A DNA stretch of 8,532 nucleotides from JAZGDL01 sp036477795. Lineage in GTDB: Bacteria > Planctomycetota > Phycisphaerae > UBA1845. The DNA lies in assembly GCA_036477795.1 (NCBI GenBank), contig JAZGDL010000212.1, forward strand, positions 1 through 8,532. Direction: 5' to 3'. Both the position numbers and the translations under genes were made by a program. Below are positions 1 to 5,917 of the stretch, piece after piece. Under the pieces are notes generated by a model. That model was not told where the DNA came from and ran no database searches. It saw only the letters and a program-made list of their open reading frames with translations. Within the stretch, counting starts at the first letter, position 1, and each line of letters opens with the position of its first letter.

Positions 1-983
1 ACAACTCCATTCGCAATTCCCTGGGCGGCGACTTCGACGAGGACGGCGACGTCGACATCAACGATTACGATTCGTACTTCGATTGCGTGCAGGGGCCGGA
101 CACCGGTCTGTTGTCGCCCGGCTGCGACGCCTTCGATCATGACGCGGACAGTGACGTCGATTTGGTGGACTACGGTGCGTTCATGCGGGCGTTCGACGGC
201 GTTGATTGCGGCATTTCCATCCTCTTTTCACCGCTGGGCGCGACGGTGTGTGCGGGGACGATCGTCGCCTTTGAGGTGGCGGTTGACGGCCCCATTTTCG
301 GCATCCAATGGACCCACGACGGCGTCCCCATCTCGGGCAGCCAGACCATCCATACAGTTGGCCCGGTGACACATGAGGACGCCGGCGAGTACCGGGCCTC
401 GGTGCAGGGGCAGTGCCACGTGGCCCACTCGGACATCGCCACCCTGGCGATTCATCCGCCGGCACAAATCACCGTTCAACCGCACACCATCGGGGCGTGC
501 CTGAACGGTCCGGCAGAAATCTCCATCGAAGCGACCGGGTTCGGCTCGTTGAGCTATCAATGGCAGTTCGAGGGCGTAGACATCCCTGATGCGACGGATC
601 CAGACCTGATGCTTGAAAACGTGACCAAGAGCGAACTGGGCAACTACCGCTGCCTGGTGAGCAACGGATGCCGCGAAGTCACCGTTTCTGAGGAAACAAC
701 CCTGGGGATCGCGCCGGACATCTCCATCAACCGCCAGCCCGAAGGCGGCGATGTCTGCGAGGGAACTGCCATCGCATTGTTCACCGGTACCGACGGAGTG
801 GCCAGCTTCCAATGGTTCAAGGACGGTGAGCCGATCGCCGGTGCAAACAGCGTGTTCCTGTTCGTGCTCAGCACAACGTCCGAGGACTCGGGCGTCTATC
901 ATGTCGAAGCCGAAGGGGCCTGCAACAGCGATGTGTCCGAGGGTGCCGTGATAAACGTGATCGCCTGCGATGGTTCACCGTAG
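1..983 (+). CDS. Secreted dockerin-like / triple Ig-like domain protein, C-terminal part
   Basis: The open frame enters from the left edge (first full codon at 3) and ends with TAG at 981-983, so the true start lies outside; the GTG at 87 is only an internal codon. Seen: a dockerin-type pair of calcium-loop motifs (GDFDEDGDVDINDYDSYFDC at about 27-86, then FDHDADSDVDLVDYGAFMRA at about 132-191), followed by three Ig-like domains at about 213-455, 456-713 and 714-968. Each Ig domain has the Q-W core strand (IQWTHDG, YQWQFEG, FQWFKDG), the E/D-x-G-x-Y turn, and a cysteine pair (VCAG/GQC, ACLN/NGC, VCEG/GAC). Such domain strings are typical of exported planctomycete proteins; binding partner and function are unknown. 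The end, VIACDGSP, resembles the end of the next gene (VIDCNENP), so the two are paralogues over this part. The dockerin-like pair may be a calcium-stabilised spacer and not a cellulosome dockerin. Confidence 0.88.
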   Translation, partial: NSIRNSLGGDFDEDGDVDINDYDSYFDCVQGPDTGLLSPGCDAFDHDADSDVDLVDYGAFMRAFDGVDCGISILFSPLGATVCAGTIVAFEVAVDGPIFGIQWTHDGVPISGSQTIHTVGPVTHEDAGEYRASVQGQCHVAHSDIATLAIHPPAQITVQPHTIGACLNGPAEISIEATGFGSLSYQWQFEGVDIPDATDPDLMLENVTKSELGNYRCLVSNGCREVTVSEETTLGIAPDISINRQPEGGDVCEGTAIALFTGTDGVASFQWFKDGEPIAGANSVFLFVLSTTSEDSGVYHVEAEGACNSDVSEGAVINVIACDGSP

Positions 984-989
984 CGGTGA
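975..989 (+). terminator. Short hairpin around the stop codon, possible weak terminator
   Basis: TCACCG (975-980) and CGGTGA (984-989) form a perfect 6-bp stem whose 3-nt loop is the TAG stop codon of the upstream gene. There is no T-tract after it, so an intrinsic terminator is doubtful; it may be chance in GC-rich DNA. Confidence 0.2.
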
Positions 990-1020
990 TCGGTTCAAGA
1001 GCCCTCGCAAAACGTGGAAT

Positions 1021-1114
1021 GAAAAAGGGGGCAGGCAACTTTTTCTTGCTGCTCTTCTTGGTCTTCTCCGGTCGTTCCCCCGCTGCAGCTAACGAAAAGT
1101 AGCTTGACCCCTTG
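1021..1114. repeat. Inverted pair of REP-like sequences (REPIN-like)
   Basis: The first copy, 1021-1045, folds as GAAAAAG, an 11-nt loop GGGGCAGGCAA, then CTTTTTC. The second copy, 1094-1114, lies in the opposite orientation: its reverse complement begins CAAGGGGTCAAGCTACTTTT and shares the core AAGGGG-x-CA-x-GC-x-ACTTTT with the first copy (about 16 of 21 positions). The pair is separated by about 48 bp and fills most of the gap between the two Ig-domain genes, ending just before the ribosome binding site of the second. A third related copy, without a visible partner, is at 3490. The layout matches REP/REPIN sequences that are mobilised by RAYT (REP-associated tyrosine) transposases, but no such transposase is in the window, so this is an inference. 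Confidence 0.5.
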
Positions 1115-1121
1115 TATTGTC

Positions 1122-1125
1122 GGAG
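1122..1125 (+). promoter_or_regulatory. Ribosome binding site choosing ATG 1135
   Basis: GGAG at 1122-1125 stands 9 nt before ATG 1135. It supports that ATG over the TTG at 1117, which would put six extra residues before an otherwise normal signal peptide. Confidence 0.55.
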
Positions 1126-1134
1126 CCTACGGGC

Positions 1135-3423
1135 ATGCGCTCGCCACACTTATTGGTCCCGTTGTTGGGTTGCGTCGGCATGCTCTTCGTTCGGGTTGTT
1201 CATGCGCAGCCCACACTCTGCAAAGTTGAAAAGCTGACCGCATCCGATGCCACAGCCCATGATGAATTCGGGAGATCGGTTGGTGCCGACGGCGCCGTCG
1301 TTGTCGTCGGGGCACTGCTAGACGACATCGGAGCCTTGAGTTCCGGATCGGCGTACGTGTACCGATTCGACGGGCTAAGCTGGCAAGAGGAGCAGAAACT
1401 AACACCCTCCAAGCCGTCCACAGGAGCACATTTTGGTGCGTCCGTCGCAGTCTCGGGAAACGTTATCCTGATTGGATCGCCGTTTGACGACGCTGCCGCG
1501 TTGTCTGCGGGATCGGCGTACCTTTATCGTTTCGATGGGGATACGTGGAACGAAGAACAGCGATTACTGGCCCCCGACGCATCGTCTCACGACCTGTTTG
1601 GGCAAACCGTAGCCATTGACGGCGACGTCGTTCTGGTAGCCGCCATTCTTGATAATGCAGGCGCCAACAATACAGGGTCGGCTTACGTTTACCGGTATGA
1701 CGGGAGCACGTGGGTTTTCGAGCAGAAACTCGTTCCGGATGATGTCGCCCGCGATGATCGAGTTGGATATGGCTTGGCTGTTTCGGGTGATGCAGCGGTG
1801 ATCACGTCTCGTTTCGACGATGCGATGGGCGTCGCATCCGGCTCCGCCTATGTATACCGTTTCGATGGCGATACCTGGAACGAAGAACAGAAACTCATCG
1901 CTTCAGACGGTGCACCATTCGATGAAATGGGTCGATCAGCCGGAGCGAGCGGCGATTCAATCGTGGTAGGAGCCCACGGCCACGTTGGTGGTGGAGCTGC
2001 CTACGTTTTTCACTTTGATGGTGAAACGTGGAGCGAGCAGCAGAAACTAACTTCGTCTGACGCCGCACCATTTGCCGAGTTTGGCAGAAGTGTCGACTTG
2101 GCCGGCGACTTTGTGCTTGTTGGTGCTCATTTTGATGACGAGGCGGGCTTTGGCGCTGGCTCAGCCTATCTTTTTCAGCGCGTAGACGGGGTGTGGGCTC
2201 AACGGGACGAGCTCATCGGATTCGACACATCGGAACTTGACGACTTCGGATGGGAAGTCGCGCTAAGCCGCACTGATGCTGTCGTTGGCGCTCACTATGA
2301 CGACGATGCGTGTCCGAGTTCGAGTGACTGTGATTCGGGATCTGCCTATGTCTTCGTGATTGCCCCGGATAATGACGGAGACGGAGTTCTGGACCGGTGC
2401 GACAATTGTTCCACGGTGAACAATGGCGATCAGACTGACACCGATGAGGATGGCAAGGGCAACGCTTGCGACACCGACTTTGACGGCGACGGTGACGTGG
2501 ACCTTTGGGATTTCGCATTTGTGCTGGATTGCACCACCGGCCCCGGCCAACAAGCAGACGCGTCTTGCGAAGCCGCCGTGGCTGACTTCGATAACGACGT
2601 CGACCTGCACGAGTTCGCCAGATTGCAAAACGCGTTCACTGGCGATTGCGGGGTCACCATTATCAAGCAGCCGCAAGACGTCGATGTGTGCGACGGAGAA
2701 TCGGTACAGCTTGTGGTTGTTGCAACGGGGCCTGATTTATCCTTTCAGTGGTTTCGTGGCGGTAATAAGATCCCCGGTGCGACGCAAGCGACGTTGACGG
2801 TGAACCCCGTTACCCAAAGCACCACAGGATCCTACCAGGTCCAAATCCAAAGCGTATGTGCGCTGGCGCTCTCGGACACCGTCGAGTTGAGAATCTACGA
2901 GATCCAATTCGTCCAACAGCCTGAGTCTCTTACCCTATGCCCGGACGATTCTGCGAGCTTTGCTGTGAACGTCGGCGGTGCCGCACCGTTTTCGTATCAG
3001 TGGCTACTAAATGGCACCGCAATCGATGGCGAAAACGATTTCATGCTAACCGTCGCCGCCGCACACGTTGGTGACCTGGGCCAATACGAGTGCATGGTCA
3101 CGGATGATTGCGGGCAAACCGGTCTATCCAACGCAGCAGAACTTTCGTTCGAACCGGAGGTTGCATTCACGCTACACCCATCCGGAGTTACGGCGTGCTT
3201 GGGAAACACCCTATTCCTGCTGGCACAGGCGACAGGTCAGCCGGAATACCAATGGTTCAAAGACAATGTAGGAATACCGGGCGCAACACTGGCCTTCTAC
3301 TCAGCCACAAATCTGACGTTCGATGACGCAGGTTCTTATCACGTTGTGGCTTCCAACGATTGCTTTGAAGCCACGTCTGCCGAGGCAATCGTCGAGGTTA
3401 TCGATTGCAATGAGAATCCGTAA
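1135..3423 (+). CDS. Secreted FG-GAP propeller / TSP3 / dockerin-like / triple Ig-like protein
   Basis: A 762-residue exported protein of unknown role, probably at the cell surface or in the medium. ATG 1135 is preferred because GGAG lies 9 nt upstream and the product begins with a signal peptide (MRSPHL, hydrophobic core, cleavage near VVHA-Q, residue 24). Residues 34-412 are seven consecutive FG-GAP type repeats of 51-55 residues with FGxSVAxSGDxxxVGAxxDD and GSAYVYRFDGxxW cores, as expected for a seven-bladed beta-propeller. Residues 412-446 are a thrombospondin type 3 calcium segment (DNDGDGVLDRCDNC, then GNACD). Residues 447-506 are a dockerin-like pair (DFDGDGDVDLWDFA and DFDNDVDLHEFARL). 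Residues 507-757 are three Ig-like domains (FQWFRGG, YQWLLNG, YQWFKDN), each with a Cys pair. The C-terminal half parallels the upstream gene. No enzyme motif is seen; adhesion or scaffold roles are guesses. Confidence 0.9.
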   Translation: MRSPHLLVPLLGCVGMLFVRVVHAQPTLCKVEKLTASDATAHDEFGRSVGADGAVVVVGALLDDIGALSSGSAYVYRFDGLSWQEEQKLTPSKPSTGAHFGASVAVSGNVILIGSPFDDAAALSAGSAYLYRFDGDTWNEEQRLLAPDASSHDLFGQTVAIDGDVVLVAAILDNAGANNTGSAYVYRYDGSTWVFEQKLVPDDVARDDRVGYGLAVSGDAAVITSRFDDAMGVASGSAYVYRFDGDTWNEEQKLIASDGAPFDEMGRSAGASGDSIVVGAHGHVGGGAAYVFHFDGETWSEQQKLTSSDAAPFAEFGRSVDLAGDFVLVGAHFDDEAGFGAGSAYLFQRVDGVWAQRDELIGFDTSELDDFGWEVALSRTDAVVGAHYDDDACPSSSDCDSGSAYVFVIAPDNDGDGVLDRCDNCSTVNNGDQTDTDEDGKGNACDTDFDGDGDVDLWDFAFVLDCTTGPGQQADASCEAAVADFDNDVDLHEFARLQNAFTGDCGVTIIKQPQDVDVCDGESVQLVVVATGPDLSFQWFRGGNKIPGATQATLTVNPVTQSTTGSYQVQIQSVCALALSDTVELRIYEIQFVQQPESLTLCPDDSASFAVNVGGAAPFSYQWLLNGTAIDGENDFMLTVAAAHVGDLGQYECMVTDDCGQTGLSNAAELSFEPEVAFTLHPSGVTACLGNTLFLLAQATGQPEYQWFKDNVGIPGATLAFYSATNLTFDDAGSYHVVASNDCFEATSAEAIVEVIDCNENP
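1234..2370 (+). repeat. Seven tandem FG-GAP repeat units inside the gene
   Basis: Units start at about 1234, 1399, 1564, 1729, 1894, 2047 and 2212, most of them 165 bp (55 codons) long; unit 5 is 51 and unit 7 about 53 codons. Units 2 and 4 share 31 of 33 bases at 1528-1560 and 1858-1890, coding the identical peptide RFDGDTWNEEQ exactly two units apart. This suggests recent internal duplication or gene conversion. Confidence 0.85.
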
Positions 3424-3425
3424 CG

Positions 3426-3461
3426 CGTGGTATTCCGCCCATTATAGTTGCCCTTACCACG
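3426..3461 (+). terminator. Possible hairpin after the FG-GAP gene
   Basis: CGTGGTA (3426-3432) pairs with TACCACG (3455-3461) across a 22-nt loop, starting three bases after the TAA stop. The long loop and only TTTA afterwards make this a weak candidate. Confidence 0.25.
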
Positions 3462-3489
3462 TTTATCACGACAAGGACGTGCTGAAACG

Positions 3490-3504
3490 GAAAAGAGGTC
3501 AGGC
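3490..3504 (+). repeat. Solo REP-like copy
   Basis: GAAAAGAGGTCAGGC resembles the core GAAAAAGGGGGCAGGC at 1021-1036 and again lies just downstream of an Ig-domain gene. No inverted partner is evident between it and the insertion sequence at 3587. The rest of 3424-3586 has no recognisable gene. Confidence 0.35.
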
Positions 3505-3586
3505 TCGAATGGCACTGCCGCCTATTTGACAAGGGTTTACGGCGATTTCTCCGCGAGTAGTTCGGCGCGAGCTTGGTCGCGCGGTT

Positions 3587-3606
3587 TAGCCCAAGTTCCG
3601 GAGTTG
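3587..3606 (+). repeat. Left terminal inverted repeat of the insertion sequence
   Basis: TAGCCCAAGTTCCGGAGTTG is the exact reverse complement of 5716-5735. Complementarity stops on both sides, which fixes the element's edge at or within a base or two of 3587. Confidence 0.9.
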
Positions 3607-3607
3607 C

Positions 3608-3629
3608 CGAGAATCTTCGGCGATTCTCG
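3608..3629 (+). promoter_or_regulatory. Hairpin just inside the left end
   Basis: CGAGAATC (3608-3615), loop TTCGGC, GATTCTCG (3622-3629): a perfect 8-bp stem directly after the left terminal repeat. In several insertion sequences a hairpin here shields the transposase start from transcripts entering from outside; that role is inferred, not shown. Confidence 0.45.
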
Positions 3630-3683
3630 TGGGCTGAACCCTCCCGGCACGGTCGTCCGTGTGGGTGATGGGGTCGCAGGTCG

Positions 3684-3696
3684 ATGTAGTCACGAC
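3684..3696 (+). repeat. Subterminal direct repeat, left copy
   Basis: ATGTAGTCACGAC occurs here, upstream of the transposase start, and again at 5653-5665 in the same orientation, overlapping the transposase stop codon. The core AGTC-AC-GAC is nearly palindromic, which would suit a protein binding site such as a transposase recognition site. Confidence 0.5.
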
Positions 3697-3769
3697 CTAC
3701 TTGCTTGCCCGAGGGTCATTTCGTGTCATTCTTGTTGTAGATGGATCGTTGATCTGCGACAGGGATGCG

Positions 3770-5658
3770 ATGTTTCTGAAGCGATTAGAGCGACACAAGA
3801 ACGGCAAGGGGCACACCTACTGGGCGTTGGTCGAATCGATCCGTACGGCCCGCGGTTCCCGACATCGCGTCGTTGCCTACCTGGGAGAACTCAGGAAGTC
3901 CGAACGCAATGGGTGGGTGCAACTCTGCCGCAGGCTCAACAAAGAGCAGCGCCCCGAGCCGTCGCTGTTTGATCCACCATACTACGACGATCCCACCGAT
4001 GACCAACCCGTCCTGGTCAAGCTCAAGGGCATCCGCCTGGAGCGGCTCCGTGACTTCGGTGACGTGTGGTTGGCCTTGGGGCTGTGGCGGCTTTTGGGGT
4101 TGGATGTGCTGTTGGCGCGTCTCATGCCCCAAGGGCGTGAAGATGTTCCTTGGCCGGTGGTGGCAGCCATTCTGACCATCGCGCGGCTCTGCCAACCCTC
4201 CAGCGAGTTGCACATCGCGGATACCTGGTATCGTCGCACGGGGCTGCCGGACCTGTTGGGGGTTGGCGTGGACCAGGTGAACGATGACCGATTGTACGCG
4301 GGATTGGATCAGCTCCTGGTCCATAAAGAGGCCATCGAGAAGCATCTCAAAGAGCGTCTCGGTGACCTGTTCGATCTGGATTACGACCTCTTGTTATACG
4401 ACGTGACCAGCACGTATTTCGAGGGGGAATGCAAGGGCAACCCCATGGCCAAACGCGGTTACTCGCGGGACGGTCGCCCGGATTGCCTGCAGATCTGCAT
4501 CGGGCTGGTGGTTACCACGGATGGCATTCCTCTGGGGTACGAAGTGTTCGACGGGAATACTCACGACTCCAAAACAGTCGAGACCATGGTGCGGGCCATG
4601 GAAGCCAAGTATGGGCGGGCGAACCGCATCTGGGTGCTGGACCGGGGCATGGTCAGCCAGGAGAACCTGCGGTTTATCCGGGAGCGTGGCGGGTCGTACA
4701 TCGTCAGCACACCGAAGGCGATGCTACGACAGTTCGAGCGCTATATAGCCGCGCATAATTCACGAGACATGTCTACGCCAGATTTGGGCTGTTTTCAGCG
4801 CTTTTCATGATGAGTATGTCCTGTTACTTACGCGCTGATATATACCTGACGGACAGGGAATGGCACGAGGTCCAGGCGGGAGTTGAGGTGAAGCTGGTAC
4901 CGGGGCCGGATGGTGAGGAGACGTTTATCTTAGCCCGCAGCGCGGACCGCCGCCAGAAGGAGAAGGCCATGCACCAGCGTTTTCTCGATCGGATGGAGGC
5001 GGCACTCACCAAGCTGCAGAGCTCGATCGAGAGCGGTCGGGTCAAGGACCAAGCCGTGGCTCAGCGCCGTCTGGGCCGGCTGCAGGAGCGGTACTGGCGT
5101 GTCGCCGCCGCGTTTGAGATCAAGATCAAACGACTCTCCCAATCCGAAAGCAAGGCTTGCCTGTCCATCCGTTGGAAGCGTCGCCAAAGCTGGAGTGACT
5201 GGGCGGCCTTGTCGGAAGGTTGCTATCTGCTGCGGACCAACCTGCTCGAAACCGATCCGGCCACCTTGTGGAAACGGTATATCCAGTTGACCGATGCGGA
5301 GTGGGCCTTCCGGATCGAGAAGGGGGAGTTGGGGATCCGCCCCATCTGGCACCAGAAGACGGACCGTGTGCTTGCGCACATCCTGGTCTGCTTCTTGGGG
5401 TATGTGTTGTGGAAGGCCCTGGCCCAGTGGATGCGGTGCGGTGGCCTGGGCGATGCCCCCCGAACACTGTTGCAGGAGTTCGCCAAGATCAAGAGCGGCG
5501 ACGTGGTACTCCCGGCGCGGATGGCCGACGGCAGTGGGCGAACCATCCGCTTGCGTTGCGTTACCAGCCCGGACAAAGCCCAAAAGGTGCTGCTCAACCG
5601 CCTGGGCCTGACGCTCCCACAACGACTCCGCCGCATCGACGAGATCGTCCAAATGTAG
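3770..5658 (+). pseudogene. IS1634-family DDE transposase, split by a nested element
   Basis: ATG 3770 is chosen because it has AGGG five bases upstream and begins MFLKRLERHKNGKGHTYW, the usual family start; an upstream GTG at 3659 is open but would add 37 unrelated residues. The first part reads to TGA 4808-4810; the second is open from 4807 to TAG 5656-5658 in another frame. The break is caused by 101 bp (4744-4844): removing it joins FERY to LTDREWHEVQ and gives one 595-residue protein, a normal family length. Catalytic residues: first Asp in LLLYDVTSTYF (codon 4400), second Asp in WVLDRGMVSQ (codon 4640), Glu in DAEWAFRIEK (codon 5299). The two Asp and the Glu therefore lie in different halves, so neither piece alone should be an active transposase. 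ATG 4807 overlaps the TGA as ATGA, but no Shine-Dalgarno precedes it and its first residues come from the inserted DNA, so it is unlikely to be a true gene start. Confidence 0.88.
4744..4842. mobile_element. 99-bp MITE-like element nested in the transposase gene
   Basis: This stretch interrupts the codons for Tyr-Leu (TAC CTG) in the transposase. TA at 4742-4743 and TA at 4843-4844 flank it, as expected for a TA target duplication. The first 27 bases (starting TATAGCCGCGCATAATTCAC) and the reverse complement of the last 27 (starting TATATCAGCGCGTAAGTAAC) agree at 20 of 27 positions, including GCGC, TAA and GACAT blocks. The 45-bp centre shows no gene. Small size, inverted ends and TA target fit a non-autonomous element mobilised by an IS630/Tc1-mariner type transposase, but the parent element is not in the window and the family is not identified. 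The exact ends could shift by a few bases because of the repeated TATA. Confidence 0.72.
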
Positions 5659-5665
5659 TCACGAC
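5653..5665 (+). repeat. Subterminal direct repeat, right copy
   Basis: ATGTAGTCACGAC is identical to 3684-3696. Here it includes the final Met codon and TAG stop of the transposase, so the coding end and the presumed binding site overlap. The surrounding AGTC-AC-GACT is a perfect palindrome with a 2-nt centre. Confidence 0.5.
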
Positions 5666-5679
5666 TTTCGCCCTAAACC

Positions 5680-5703
5680 GGCCCTGACGCCACCGCCAGG
5701 GCC
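5680..5703 (+). terminator. Hairpin after the transposase gene
   Basis: GGCCCTG (5680-5686) and CAGGGCC (5697-5703) form a perfect 7-bp GC-rich stem with a 10-nt loop, 21 bp after the transposase stop and inside the right end of the insertion sequence. The following ACTTGTG is not a proper T-tract, so the terminator call is moderate. Confidence 0.4.
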
Positions 5704-5715
5704 ACTTGTGTCCCC

Positions 5716-5735
5716 CAACTCCGGAACTTGGGCTA
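5716..5735 (+). repeat. Right terminal inverted repeat of the insertion sequence
   Basis: CAACTCCGGAACTTGGGCTA is the exact reverse complement of 3587-3606. The base after it, 5736, is in frame with the dockerin-type gene remnant. Confidence 0.9.
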
Positions 5736-5789
5736 GATGTGGACATGAGGGATGTCGGTCTGATCCAGCGGTACTTCGGCGGGTCATGA
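5736..5789 (+). pseudogene. 3' remnant of a dockerin-type gene cut by the insertion sequence
   Basis: Directly after the right terminal repeat the sequence reads DVDMRDVGLIQRYFGGS and then TGA (5787-5789). DVDxxDxxxxQRxFGG is the characteristic last motif of planctomycete dockerin-type domains, where a calcium loop DxDGDVD precedes the helix. The preceding D-G-D half of the loop is missing, so only the last 17 codons survive. The sequence left of the insertion (3540-3586) has no dockerin signature in any frame, so the two flanks are not simply the two halves of one gene. The stretch 5790-5917 shows no further gene. Confidence 0.55.
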
Positions 5790-5917
5790 ATAGGGATTGA
5801 TTCTCGGTGTCGGAAAGGTGCGCATTGACGTTGAGCTTAGGAAGCCGTAGAACATCAGCGGGTCATTTTGGTGGTCCAAAGGGTGACGCGGGCTGATTGG
5901 CGGGCCCATCTGCCGAA

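Larger units (their letters stand above)
3587..5735 (+). mobile_element. IS1634-type insertion sequence, interrupted
   Basis: The element is bounded by perfect 20-bp terminal inverted repeats, contains a single DDE transposase gene reading rightward, and is 2149 bp as found. It would be 2048 bp without the nested 99-bp element and its 2-bp duplication. Inside the left end are a strong hairpin (3608-3629) and a 13-bp motif that recurs at the right end (3684 and 5653). The family call rests on the transposase: the N-terminal KNGKxHTYWALVES block and a C-terminal E-x-x-FRxxK...RPIxH...RxxAHI block. No 5-8 bp target duplication is visible: the flanks are GCGCGGTT on the left and GATGTGGA on the right. 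The right flank is a truncated dockerin-type gene and the left flank is not its other half. Confidence 0.85.

Noticed and set aside
228..902. A 224-codon open frame on the minus strand, opposite the first Ig-domain gene
   Set aside because: The plus strand shows three well-formed Ig domains with conserved Trp, Tyr and Cys; the antisense product is featureless.
1234..2370. Regularly spaced repeats suggesting a CRISPR array
   Set aside because: The 165-bp period is in frame and encodes FG-GAP protein repeats; there are no identical short repeats with unique spacers.
3659..3769. A longer transposase start at GTG 3659
   Set aside because: The extra 37 residues do not resemble the family N-terminus, and ATG 3770 has AGGG at good spacing followed by the conserved MFLKRLERHKNGK start.
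3448..3972. A plus-strand frame of 174 codons starting left of the insertion sequence and running into the transposase region
   Set aside because: It crosses the insertion sequence boundary, overlaps the real transposase in another frame and has no recognisable motif.
4744..4842. Programmed frameshifting between two transposase frames, as in IS1 or IS3 elements
   Set aside because: There is no slippery run at the junction, and an insertion of 101 bp with inverted ends explains the frame change completely.
4930..5652. A 240-codon open frame on the minus strand, opposite the transposase
   Set aside because: It mirrors the conserved C-terminal part of the transposase; no ribosome binding site or known motif.
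5867..5880. TTTGG-TGGT-CCAAA hairpin between the dockerin remnant and the PEP-CTERM gene
   Set aside because: Only 5 bp of stem, AT-rich and without a T-tract on either strand; not enough to call a terminator.
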